This document shows positions 24,256-34,959 of a DNA stretch of 64,000 nt, piece by piece (position 1 is the stretch's first letter; every line of letters starts with the position of its first letter). Origin of the DNA: Paulownia fortunei (Eukaryota > Streptophyta > Magnoliopsida > Lamiales > Paulowniaceae); NCBI GenBank assembly GCA_019321725.1, contig CM033113.1, positions 12,214,001 to 12,278,000 of the forward strand, written 5' to 3'. The translations under genes were made by a program, and so were the position numbers. A model generated the notes under the pieces. The model made no database searches, had not been told where the DNA came from, and was given only the letters and a program-made list of their open reading frames with translations.

Positions 24256-25506
24256 CTAATTTTTTTTATTTTGTTGAATTGTAAAAATAGGGTTATGAGG
24301 AGTAATAGTATATAAACAATTCGTCAAAGAACCAGAATATATAAAATCAGAACGTTTGAAAATGGAACAATTTCCATTCTCAATGATAAATCCAAAACCT
24401 TCTCTATCCAAAACTGGAATAGAGATAATGTTCTTAATAATATCTGGAACAAAAAGACAATTATTTAAAACTATTACATGACCATTCTTTAAAGCCAGAT
24501 TAACGGTCCTTATATCTAATGCAACAACTCTTGCTCCATTTTCCATCCTAAGGACCGTCTCTCCTCCATCTAGCTTCCTACTTCTTGCCATCATCTGCAA
24601 ATTATTGCAAATATGTGAGCCACAACCGGTATCTAATACCCAAGAAGTATTGTTAACCAACAAGTTATCTTCAATAAAATATATACCTGAACTCTTCAGG
24701 CTTGCAAGATACTCCTTGCAATTCCTTTTCCAATACCCTGGTTTGCCGCAGTAATGGCAATTGTCATTGGCTTGAAAAGAAACCTTTTTGACACCGCCCT
24801 TAGCTTTCAGCTTCTTGGGTTTAGATGAACCCTTTCCTTTCTTCTTTCCTTTCTTGGGCTTTTTAGCCTTTGATCCAGAAGAAGATCTAACAAGCAGAAC
24901 TGGCTTGTCCTTTTTCATAGTGGACTCAGCCGTCTTTAACATGTTCACAAGCTCAGCGAGACTAGTTTCCATGTTGTGCATGTTAAAGTTGACAACAAAG
25001 GTGTCAAATGATGGAGGCAGAGACTGCAGCAGAAGGTCCGTATAGAGTTCGTTCTCCATAACGACTCCAAGAGACACTAGCCTTTCAATAAGGGCTATCA
25101 TCTTCAATCCATGATCATGGACTGAAGAGCCCTCAGTCATACGACATCTGAAAAACTCTTTTGAGATCTGATATCTCGTCTGCTGAGTTCTTTTACCATA
25201 CAACTCTTGTAGGTGAATGAGGATCCCATAAGCAGTATCTTGATCCTCATTTTGCCTCTGCAGCTCATTTGACATCGATGCCAGCATGTAGCATCGAGCC
25301 TGCAGATTATCATCAACATGACGTAAATAACCTACATAATCCTCTAAAGTAATATCCTTCGGTGGTACCGAAGGGGGCGCAGTGTCTAGGACATATGCCT
25401 TCTTCTCTAACTGAAGAACTATCTTCAGGTTTCTTAGCCAATCGACAAAATTAGGTTCAGTTAATTTATTTTGTTCAAGGATTGTTGTAAGTGGATTGTT
25501 TGCCAT
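24256..25506 (-). CDS. element C gag-protease ORF, 416 codons
   Basis: This is the longest ORF in the window. It encodes the capsid/nucleocapsid and start of the protease of the copia element. Residues 1-60 (MANNPLTTILEQNKLTEPNF, DWLRNLKIVLQ) are the usual start of this gag type, so Met at 25506 is well supported. A Lys-rich basic stretch at about 210-245 precedes a zinc knuckle, CHYCGKPGYWKRNC, at about 250-264; its usual His is Tyr here (CX2CX4YX4C), so RNA binding may be impaired. The protease active site is WVLDTGCGSHICNN at about 290-303, with D-T-G intact. The frame ends in an A-run (about 24270), after which the integrase lies one frame over. This could be a one-base slip or, less likely, a frameshift signal. 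Confidence 0.92.
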   Translation of the reverse strand: MANNPLTTILEQNKLTEPNFVDWLRNLKIVLQLEKKAYVLDTAPPSVPPKDITLEDYVGYLRHVDDNLQARCYMLASMSNELQRQNEDQDTAYGILIHLQELYGKRTQQTRYQISKEFFRCRMTEGSSVHDHGLKMIALIERLVSLGVVMENELYTDLLLQSLPPSFDTFVVNFNMHNMETSLAELVNMLKTAESTMKKDKPVLLVRSSSGSKAKKPKKGKKKGKGSSKPKKLKAKGGVKKVSFQANDNCHYCGKPGYWKRNCKEYLASLKSSGIYFIEDNLLVNNTSWVLDTGCGSHICNNLQMMARSRKLDGGETVLRMENGARVVALDIRTVNLALKNGHVIVLNNCLFVPDIIKNIISIPVLDREGFGFIIENGNCSIFKRSDFIYSGSLTNCLYTITPHNPIFTIQQNKKN

Positions 25507-26742
25507 TTTAGTAGTATAATCTACAAAATATGCATGAAGCAGAAAATGAGTAAACTATGGAAAATATATATTTATTTAATATAAGGTTTTTAATACTAAA
25601 TATCTCCCACTATTTTTTTTTTCGAATTCCATCACCCCTAATGGAATTTCGGGAAATCAAATTTTCTAGTGAGCTTGAGGTCCAATGGAAATATTTCGCA
25701 CCCCAATTTTATGAGCCCATGAAATATTTTTATCGGTAGTCAACTTTTTGACGATTGTATCACTATACAACCCTCAAGTTTGTTTTACCTCACCTCTTCT
25801 CATATACCCCAATTTTATGAGCCCATATGATACTAAGTGTCAAACAATACCCATCAAACATTCGTGTAAATAGAGCATCAAGATGTCCCACGACTCATGG
25901 CCAACATAATAACGATTCCATCCAACGAGCATCTCAATGTTTGGTAGAGATCACAGCTTTCCAACACAAGACCACCCCATGACTCATGGTCAGTGATCAA
26001 GTGCGGTAGCGGTCGTCATGTCTCTATCTTTGATGGTAGGCATGGATCGATAAGTCCTACCTAACTTGTCCATTTTTATTTGAAATCGAATTTTCAAAAA
26101 ATTCTTTTACTTAATATTAATAAATTAAGTGGGGTTTAATTTTATCCAAGACCTCATCATAATTTAACTTATGTTGGTTATTTAATGCATAACATCATAA
26201 TATCATTCCGCAAGTATAAAAGCATTAAATAAAATGCTAAGCATGTATCTAATATATACTTAAATAAATGGATGATCATGAACCAGTCCTATGCGGTCCA
26301 TTTGAACCAAAAATAGACCTAAGGTCAGTCTAAGGGTAATAAAATAGAATAGAACCTATTCTATTATATAATTATATCCCATACAAATATGAGCCTTCTT
26401 TTTTATTCTCCTTCGTCTTCTAAAGAAAAAGGAAAACCTTACCTTCTATTCTACTCTCTTTACAGAAAATAAAATAATTTACATAAATAAAATAAGAGGC
26501 TTGCAGACCCATTTTAAAACCCAAAAATATTAAATAAAACCAATCACATTGGTCCATTGGCTCATGATCATCCCATACAAGCTCATAATTAACATCATAT
26601 GTAATTATCAAAATATGTAAATTTACCAAATTGTTAAACGCAATTTTTCTTTTAACTTGGTATAATTTTTAATTGCTTGAAAAATATTTTTTTTTATTTT
26701 CTGGAATATTAAAATTAAATATTAATTTTAATTATTTTTAAA
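25507..26742 (-). other. element C 5' leader region
   Basis: About 1.2 kb lies between gag and the 5' LTR with no recognised coding. A block CCCAATTTTATGAGCCCAT occurs twice (about 25703 and 25809), and ACTCATGG-type blocks recur (25893, 25982). I could not find the initiator-Met primer-binding site expected next to the LTR. The bases 26640-26742 do not match the terminal 116 bp of the other LTR. Confidence 0.6.
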
Positions 26743-28860
26743 TATATAAATAAATATAAAATCGGATTATACTTTTCGTGCACTCCAGTTGTTGTAGGGA
26801 ATGAAGCAATTAATTATTTATCCTCAACTATCAGAACTCGCAGTGATCCAAGTGTCTCTCCTCTATCAGATCCACGATACGAAAAGCAACACCAATCAAA
26901 AGAATTCGCTAGTATCCTTTTAATTGTTTACTAATCTAGAATCGGAGTATATTTTCAAAAATAATAAAGATTAAGTCTTTAAGTTCTTGAAACAATAATA
27001 TGAAGAAAATAACAAGAAACTGATTTTCTTTTTCTTTCTTTTCTTTTCTTGAAGAGTAAAAATAGAAAACTTTAAACAAAATATTTTTGCTCAAATTTTT
27101 GAATTTTATTATGTAATTTTCATCACTCATATATATAGGGCTGAAAATTTTAATCATTTTCCAACTTTTGAAAAAAAATTCTATTTTGAACTACTTCAAA
27201 ACCTTATCTTAGAATGATTCCAAATCTTCCAAAAACTCTTCTCTTTTCACTTTTCTATTGTATGTGAACTAATTTGAGACTACATTAATCATCAAAATTG
27301 TCTACATACATTGTTGATATTAATTTGAACTCTTTAAATAATATCAAGATAGATATATATCATATATATATACTATAATTATATTTATACATAAATTAAA
27401 TCTTAGTGGCCTATTTTATCCCATAAAATTGGTCACTACATTTATTTATCTATAAATATGTTAATTAAATAAATCATATTTGTTTAATTTATTATCTTCA
27501 TACTTTAGTGGATCATATTTGTTTAATTTATTATCTTCATACTTTAGTGGGCTTCTTAAGTGATTCATATTTATTTTGGGTTTGGACTCAAAAATCCCCA
27601 AATCAATTCAATTGATTCAATCCCAATTTAATCAATACAATTTATTAATTTAATTTATTCCAATTGAACTTCCTAATCAAATTAGGTCCAATTATTTAAT
27701 TGAATAATTTAATTTAACTATTAAATTAAATAGAACCCTTAATTAATTGATCAGTATTAATTAATTAATTTCCAACCATTGGATAAAATCTAAAATTAGA
27801 AATGTTACTTTCCATAAAGATGTGTGACCCTCTTAGATTCACTACTAAAATAGTAGTGGGTTTGCAACATTTGCAACTTATGAATAAAAATTATTACAAT
27901 TAATTAATCCGCTTGGAATCAACTTCTTAATTTTAAGAACCTCGCTATCCATGAAAACACCTAACAGGTAATCATGGCAAACTAGTTTAAGTGAAATAGC
28001 GAGTAAACCTATTTCAGTTGTGAGTACCATACACGTACGGTTCTTTCGACAGCTAATCTCCTGATTGAATCTAAGGTATGAATTATCAGTCGAAATCCTA
28101 AATGTTTCAATAACTGTGATCCCATTTCAAGTTCCAATGATTCTTGATGAATCACAATTCATACTGCCTTGCCAAGGTCTTTGAATCATGAACTATGAAA
28201 ATACAAGAGATTCTCTTATTTAAAAAGACAAGTGTCGAATTCTATGTTGGCCACTAACAAACCTCCATGCACACCAGTGCAACACCCAACATACCCCATT
28301 TGTGATTGTCAAGCAATCAGAAGATATATCAAAGTGCTGCAGGATGCACACAAGGCTACCATTGTGCCTCAAGTCTGAGGACTAGTCGTGTACTATCGCA
28401 ACACAGAAGTTCTTATTTCGACGGGCAAAGCCTTTAACTAAGAATTTCTTACAGGCTATATTCGGTGTACTTTTTCCCTAACAAGCACCCACATACATGC
28501 ACTTACGTCCCTACGCTAATGCCAATAGAATGTGACATCCTCGTCTCACGAGCATGCATTATATGTACGAGTCTTATTGAGCTATTTGATGTCCCATCTC
28601 AAAAAGCTCTCGACTCGAAACTTATTTAAGACCAAAGCCTTAGAGGCATATTCAATGATCACCATCATATGCGCAACCATGCCCCGTAGCTAAATTTGGT
28701 CTAAGGACTTTATCTAATATGCAAAAATAAAAAAAATGCAAAACATAAGATAAAGAAAATGCCTTTTTATTAATATGATTCCCAATAAGATTGTCTTTAC
28801 AAAAGTAAAAAAGTATAATACACCCAATCTAATTGAGGCGTTGAGCATCCTACTCTAACA
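26743..28860 (-). repeat. element C 5' LTR (right copy), one end missing
   Basis: It aligns with 19496-21602 and ends CTCTAACA, immediately followed by the CGATA duplication. The part corresponding to 19380-19495 is replaced by unrelated AT-rich sequence, so the U5 end and primer-binding site were lost after insertion. A 39-bp tandem duplication (unit beginning CATATTTGTTTAATTTATTA, 27475-27552) is unique to this copy. Confidence 0.88.
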
Positions 28861-28865
28861 CGATA

Positions 28866-28929
28866 CTCTACTTTTCTTTTTTTTACTTGTTAACAATAAC
28901 GTGTACTTGCGTTCATAAAATCCACAGCA
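28866..28929 (+). repeat. element B 5' LTR, second part
   Basis: It continues the LTR interrupted at 19379: CTCTACTTTTC, then TTACTTGTTAACAA, then GCGTTCA, ending CCACAGCA. It matches 33069-33136 of the 3' LTR. Confidence 0.85.
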
Positions 28930-28953
28930 AGTTTTAGGCGCCATTGCCGATGA
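28930..28953 (+). promoter_or_regulatory. element B primer-binding site (tRNA-Asp type)
   Basis: Directly after the LTR the sequence reads TTTTAGGCGCCATTGCCGAT. The canonical Athila/Tat site is TGGCGCCGTTGCCGGGGA, complementary to the 3' end of tRNA-Asp. It is degenerate at several positions, mostly G-to-A. Confidence 0.7.
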
Positions 28954-29159
28954 TTATTTTATTTTGTTAATATCAATACCAAGTAACTCTGATTTTAATT
29001 TGAATTTTTCTATATATATATATTCTTATTTTAATTTTTCTTTTATTGTTTACGTGTGCCCTTGTTTATAATCGTAGGTGTTTTCTAGTGTGTGTGATAT
29101 GAGTAGAAAGTGGTAGATGAGATGGTATATAATTCATACTATTAGCCAAGTGAATATGA

Positions 29160-30218
29160 TATGACAAATCAAGCTTACACTCAGGCCTTTGGGATTAATC
29201 GAGAAGATATCATTACTGCATTGATTGCTCATATTGAAATCTTTTCTAAATAGATGGATAAATTTGTTGTGGCAAATACTATTCATTCACCATTCAAGGC
29301 ATATAAGTCATGTGGTGGTTTTCATGCAAGAACACAATACCAAGAGAGCAATCAATTTGCACCACCATACATCGAGCATGCTGAATATGGGTGGAATTAC
29401 AACCAGCTGTAAAATTATCCTTTCTCCAACACTTATCAAGGATGGCTAAATTATTCTAATGCTTCATGGAGAAATAATGAGAATATGATGTGGAATGCAC
29501 CTAGTTACCCACCATTAGAGAAGAAGCGAAGCTTTGAAGAAGCATTAGCTCAATTCAACGTACTACCGACTGAATCTTGTTGCGAACTGAACCTGGTAAT
29601 CCATCACAAGAGAGGATTTTTCTTGATGAAGTAATTGCTCGATTAGCAAATACTCAGAGTCAATTCATGTTGAAAACTACAACTAATTTCCAAAATCCAT
29701 CATCACAAGTTCAAAACTTGAAGATCTAAAATTGTGAGATGGATAACATATTTCCAACAAAATATCAAGATAATTTACCTTACACACCCAAGGCAAATAA
29801 AGTTGGGGAAGAACATTGTGATGTTAGTTTGTTAAGTGATGAAGAGATTGAAATTATATTGTGGATTGAAAAACTGATGAAGGATGAACAAGAGGTATCA
29901 ACACAAATACCTCTAGCGGAGAATGGAGAAGATCAAGAAAATATTCAACCAAGCACATCTCAAAAGCCATCACTCGAAGTTTCTTATCCTCATCTTCTAC
30001 AAAATAACAAGCATATATCAAATATTGTAGAGGATGATATGGGGATCTCATTGCACAAGTATGAATTGGAGGATCATGAGTTGAGAGATTGCTCATTAAA
30101 ATATTCCATGGTTGAAAATAAAAGTGTATTTGAGGATATTGACAAATTTATTATCCTTATAGATTTCATCATCACTGACATTGAAAATGATAGAAACATC
30201 TCTCTCACACAAAGATAA
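29160..30218 (+). pseudogene. element B gag-like region
   Basis: Short ORFs give MTNQAYTQAFGINREDIITA (about 29170), then AEYGWNYNQL, YQGWLNYSNASWRNNENMMW and PPLEKKRSFEEALAQFNVLP (29380-29565), with ARLANTQSQF near 29642. This tryptophan/asparagine-rich text followed by a SFEEAL helix resembles the gag-like protein of plant terminal-repeat-with-GAG elements and the C-terminal part of Athila gag. The last ORF, 29739-30218 (159 codons), is acidic and has no motif I know. At least two stops (near 29252 and 29410) interrupt the region. No protease, RT or integrase follows. The role, packaging of its own RNA, is inferred. Confidence 0.55.
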
Positions 30219-31883
30219 CTATTTTTTGTCATCGGGCATGCACTCAATAATATACAAAGGACACTTGATCCTATGCTGGATTATGCTCAATATGCTTATC
30301 TTTGGAGATCACCTATACTTCTTGAGCATACAAAGGCATGGTATGAGAAACACTTATTCTTGGACCCCGTTTGAGCAAAGAAGAAGTCCGACTAAAAACT
30401 ATAAATTAAGTGCATCTTGAAAGGCAACCCAAGTATTTTACATCTTTTTATTTTTCTTATTTAGTTGTTTAATATTCATTTTTTATTTTAGTTTGATGAT
30501 TTTTTGTTTGCTTTCATTTTAAGATCCAACTCAAGTTTAGGGAAGGATTTGTAAAATAAGGAGTGATATGCCACCAACTAATAAATGTGCATCTGTCATA
30601 ATTGTAGAGGAGGGTGATGATGAAGTTGATGCAAACTAACATCATTCAGGGAAGTCTTCTATACCTTATCTTGCTTGAACATTGAGAACAATGTTAATAC
30701 TAAGTTTTGGGGTAGATGTATGTGCTTCATTTGATTTTGTTTGTTTATAACTTTTAGAAATTGATGAATATTATGCTTATATATGTGTTTGATTTTTGTG
30801 GTAATTTTTATCTTTCTTGTAATCTGTTGGCATATTGAGCACACAGCCTTGAACATTTGAATTTTCTACATATTTAGAAAAAGTTTATGTGAACTCGATA
30901 CTTTTTTGTACAATCGCATATAATTTTAGAACTTATTTAATTGTCACTCGAGGCAAAATCTTAGGCTACATAATATTAGGAAAGTGATTTAGGCCATTTT
31001 TGAACCGTTTGAGCCTTTCAAGCCACCCTATTTATGATGCATAATCTCTAGTGTCCCCCGTGGAGCCTATTAAGCCATTTTCTTGGTCACCCTACAAATC
31101 AACCTCAATCAATGAATTATTATTTTTTATCTTAGCTCATTGTTATTCTAGTAATATTATTTTGAAAGTGGTTTGAAAAAACAAATGGTAAAAAAGACGT
31201 GGCAAAAACTCCTAAAAAAAAGAATAAATAAATATAAAAAAAGAGTGCAACACCTATTGTTCATAAAAATAAATAAGTTTGGGGGTGTAGCACTTCAAAA
31301 AAAACAAAGAATATGTGGAAAAATAGGAGTTAAACGAATAAAGTGGCATGACAATTCAAAAGAAGAAAGGTTCGTGAAGGTATGAGATGAAAATATGGTG
31401 GTGCTCATCAATAAAGTTCTAAAATAGTTGTGTGCTATGAGTAATTTGAGCCACTATATTGTCTTTTATCCTACTTTTACCTTAGCCACACGTTACAAGC
31501 TTTCAAAGTCCTAATGATCCTTCATGTTATGTTAGTCTACATTAGTAGAGAGTGACAAGAAAAACAAGCCTATGAAATTCAAAAAGGCACATAAATAAGA
31601 TATCAATAATTTTATTGAGTTTGCATAAACCAATTTAAGTGGCGAAAAGTTAGATGTAAGAGGCTAAACACACACACACATTTAAAGAATTTAAAGATTG
31701 ATGAATTTGACACTTGAGTTGAAATCATTCATTTTGATAATATTTTGAGATTTCCTTGAGTTATTAAACTCACAACGAATGAGCCCCATTAAGTTGGTTG
31801 TGATCATCACTTGTTATTTTACTTATTTTATTTTATTTTATTTTTTGCTCGAGGACTAGCAAAATGTTAAGTTTAAGGATATT
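30219..31883 (+). other. element B 3' non-coding region and polypurine tract
   Basis: This starts with a CTTGAAAGGCAACCCAAG block (about 30417), the family post-coding signature. Blocks shared with element A follow in the same order: ACTCGAGGCAAAATC (about 30943), TTTAGGCCATTTTTG (about 30990), AATAAGTTTGGGGGT (31271), AAAACAAGCCTATG (about 31561), a CA repeat (31667-31680) and GAGGACTAGCAAAA (31852). It ends AAGTTTAAGGATATT before the LTR. No coding sequence is recognised. Confidence 0.65.
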
Positions 31884-33136
31884 TGATAAGTGGATTTTAT
31901 ACTCATTAATTGAGTACCATTTACTTAACTTTTTAATTAGTTTTCAAGATTTTTGTGAATTTTATTATCATTTTTAGTGTTTATTTTACAGATTTGAAGA
32001 TAAAGAAACAATGTTACTTGGATGTACTAAAATCCACATTCATCTTATATTTTTAAAAAAAAATATCAGGGAACAGTAGCTACAGCGCCTAGGCACTGGA
32101 AAAGCAGCATGTAGGCACTACAGCTACTTGAAAATCATGGCATTCCAATAAGGGTGCACCTAGGCGCTGCCTAGCAGACAAGTAAGGGTAAAAAGGGTAT
32201 TTTTAAAAAAGGGTATCTGCCATCAATGTTAAGTATTCCAAAAGCCTCCAAATCAATTTTAAGAGAAGGAGAGAGAGAGAGAGAGAGAATAGAGAACAGG
32301 CCAAGAAAGAAGAAGAAAGAAGAGAAGAAGATGAAAGATTTCTTCCATGAGTTGAGAAGAAGACATTTACAAGAAAAGAAACTCATTCTACTTCTAAATT
32401 TAATTTCATTTTCCTCTTTCTCATTAATTATGTTCATAGATATTGTTAAGTAATTATTCATTTTTACCATCATGAATTAATTTATTTTTCTAGGGTTGTG
32501 ATGTAATTTGATTATGATGTTTTGAATATTTGTATCAATTCAATTCTTGGTTTATTTTTCAAGTTGAATTTTCTACATTGTTCTTAATGCTTTCAATTCC
32601 TTATCCACTAATTGAATGATTTGCTAATCATATTAACTCGGAATGTGATATACGTATCTAGTTCTATATGTAGAAAATCATAAATTGCATTTGAGATAGA
32701 AATATTCTTATATGGTTTGTGTAGTCTTGTTTGAAATCCATAAAACCTAATGAATTGTTAATTGTTGTAATTCACATAGAAATATAATATCTTACCAATT
32801 GATGATATTTTCATTAGACCTTGGAAGAGGCTAATAGATAATTTAGGAATTCGCAACTATCACTTGGGAATTAAATTGAGATAAATTATTCAATTCAAAT
32901 TAATTATGGTGAAATCATACCCCTAGACTTTTAAGTTTTTAAATTTTGTTATTAGTTGATTTTAATTATTAGTTAGTTTAGGTAGACTTACTTTATAATC
33001 ATAAATACCCATTTTTATTTATTCAAATAAAATTATAGTTAAAATCAACAGTTCTCATGAGAACGATACTCTACTCATTATTTTATTACTTGTTAACAAC
33101 AACGTGCATTTGCGTTCACGAATTTTTGCAACAGCA
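31884..33136 (+). repeat. element B 3' LTR
   Basis: It begins TGATAAGTGGATTTTATA and ends GCAACAGCA, 1253 bp. It aligns with 18212-19379 plus 28866-28929. The uninterrupted target site of element C lies at 33064-33068 (CGATA). A (GA)n tract at about 32269-32288 is longer than in the 5' copy. Confidence 0.9.
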
Positions 33137-34648
33137 ATAATTTCTCTCTCATTTTATCTACCTAGGATGCCCATCCAATTTTCCCACCAATTTGAAGAAG
33201 TCCCTAATTTTGTGTTCAATTCAACAATTTTCGGCCATCTGTCCATTTTCGGTTGAATTTATCCTAAAAGTGTCAATTTCTTTAAGATAGTGTCCCAAAA
33301 TTGGTACGACCACCTAAATAGAAAACCAAATTCTAAATAGCCCAACTTATTAGACCAAAAGTGTAATTTTGCCTATAAATCAATAAGTAATGCACAAACT
33401 AAAAGTCACATTGATTTCTTGCAAAAATGTAATTTTGCCTACAAATTATTATGTAATGCACAAACTAAAAGTCATATTGATTTCTTGCAAAAATGTAATT
33501 TTGCCTACAAATTATTATGTAATGCACAAACTAAAAATCATATTGATTTCTTCCAAAATAAAAAATCAATTGACAATGATATATTTAAAATCAAACGTAA
33601 GGTAAAATATTTGACATATTTAAAGTGTGTAAACGATTACTTCATAAATTCTAGAAGATATTCAACACTTTTAAAGTTAAACTTAACTATTTTGTTTAAC
33701 ATTACGACAAATAAATGAAAATCATACACTATCAATTCATTACTTGTTAATTTAGCATCAAATACATAAATAAGCCAAAAAAAAAAAAGAGATTGAAAAG
33801 ATAATTTAGACAATTGATTAAGGTATTAAGGAAATAAAAGAAAAAAGATGTATGAGTAAAGGAAGACATTTGCACTTGACTAGATCTTGACGAGATCTTT
33901 CATAAGTGGAAGAACAAGTATTTTTTAGATATTTCTGCCATAAATGGGAATATGATAATTGGAGGATATATTTGTTAAGATATATAACAATGTTCTTTTA
34001 TTAACTGATGGGCAATATGGTCAATTATCTAATGATAAACTTAAAGTGGAGGGCAAATATCATTTTATAGAGTTTTAATATCAACCTCCAAAATGTTTTC
34101 CACTAATATAGGGGAATTGGTAATGCAAATAATATCTGGGAAGTTCTTATAATTTTTCTAACAAGGAGGATAGTTTCTATAATTATGCATATCCTCAGGG
34201 GTAGTCAACATAATGCAATCTTAAAAGTAAACATACGAGTTTAATTTCATGGAAATATGCAATCATGAGGAAAGAGGACGAACGCTATTGAGATTCCAAA
34301 TGGAGAAAGAATTAAAGTGCATTAAAGAAGTTACCTTTTGTTTTTTTTAAACAAACTTATTTCTTCCGAGAATAGATAAATCCATTTTGATGACATCTTT
34401 CAACCTCAATGTAATCAAACATTTAGATTTAAGAGATCCACATGGTTTAAAAATATCACATATTAGCCTAACAAAATACATAGGTCTAGATTAAAATTAC
34501 ATTAAAAGTTTATAGGTCTATGTCACAATTAAATAGATATAAATATTCCTCATTTTCATATATAACAGGTATGCAATTAATTTTCTTTAATAACTACTTT
34601 AAGTTTAGTTTTGTTCTCTTGAACACTAACTGATTTAAGTATTGGAGG
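33137..34648. other. unassigned AT-rich spacer containing a tandem repeat
   Basis: No coding homology is recognised. The two overlapping ORFs at 33390-33605 and 33419-33718 exist only because they run through the 66-bp tandem repeat, whose length is a multiple of three. I could not see the LINE continuing here from the left of element B. Confidence 0.5.
33363..33560. repeat. 66-bp direct tandem repeat, three copies
   Basis: Copies start at 33363, 33429 and 33495, each beginning GTAATTTTGCCTA and containing AATGCACAAACTAAAA and ATTGATTTCTT. Copies two and three are almost identical; copy one differs at a few positions. There are no spacers. Confidence 0.95.
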
Positions 34649-34959
34649 TGTTAGATCTATTTTCATAATATTACCAATTTTACTTAGTAATCAGATTCAA
34701 TTATTATAATAATTATATAATTTGTTATAATAATTAAATGACAGTAAAGTAAATAACATACGAAATTTTTACATGCTTCAAATACAAATGTACTCTACAT
34801 GCACGAGACCACCACCTGCAATGAATACTTCACTAATTCTTATTACAATTTCAATAATGGAATTTATTCAAAATATAAAGACTCACTTTTTACTAATGAA
34901 ATCATTTTTAAACAAATCAATTAGTGAATTTTCAGTGAGATCCCCTCGACTTTTATATC

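Larger units (their letters stand above)
19380..28860 (-). mobile_element. element C: Ty1/copia retrotransposon, 9.5 kb, minus strand
   Basis: This near-complete copia element is nested in the element B 5' LTR. It has two long LTRs (19380-21602 and about 26743-28860), a 416-codon gag-protease ORF, and a pol whose integrase, RT and RNase H all lie in one frame. The target duplication is 5 bp: TGATA (19375-19379) and CGATA (28861-28865). The element B 3' LTR carries the uninterrupted site with CGATA at 33064-33068. LTR similarity by eye is about 95 percent, clearly higher than for element A, so this is probably the youngest large insertion. Pol order (protease, integrase, RT, RNase H) defines Ty1/copia. 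The wording is TNT1-94-like in the usual annotation sense. Confidence 0.95.
18212..33136 (+). mobile_element. element B: gag-only Ty3-type LTR element (TR-GAG/LARD-like), interrupted by element C
   Basis: Direct repeats of about 1.24 kb flank an internal region of only about 2.95 kb (28930-31883). That region has a gag-like remnant but no protease, RT or integrase. The 5' LTR is split by the copia element at 19380-28860. A tRNA-Asp-like primer site follows the 5' LTR and a purine-rich end precedes the 3' LTR. LTR ends (TGATAAG...), the post-coding GGCAACCCAAG signature and several 3' blocks resemble element A. The likely reading is a non-autonomous element that depended on Athila-type proteins. 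Target duplication is uncertain (left TAAAA, right ATAAT). Confidence 0.8.

Noticed and set aside
24788..25045. Plus-strand 85-codon ORF
   Set aside because: It is antisense shadow of the element C gag Lys-rich and zinc-knuckle region.
24256..25506. Longest ORF (416 codons) as a host gene
   Set aside because: It has a retrotransposon gag start, a zinc knuckle and a D-T-G protease site and lies between paired LTRs, so it belongs to copia element C.
33363..33560. CRISPR-like array
   Set aside because: The 66-bp units are directly adjacent, with no unique spacers, and the sequence is plant nuclear DNA.
33390..33718. Repeat-containing ORFs of 71 and 99 codons
   Set aside because: They stay open only because the tandem unit is a multiple of three; no start context, domain or homology is visible.
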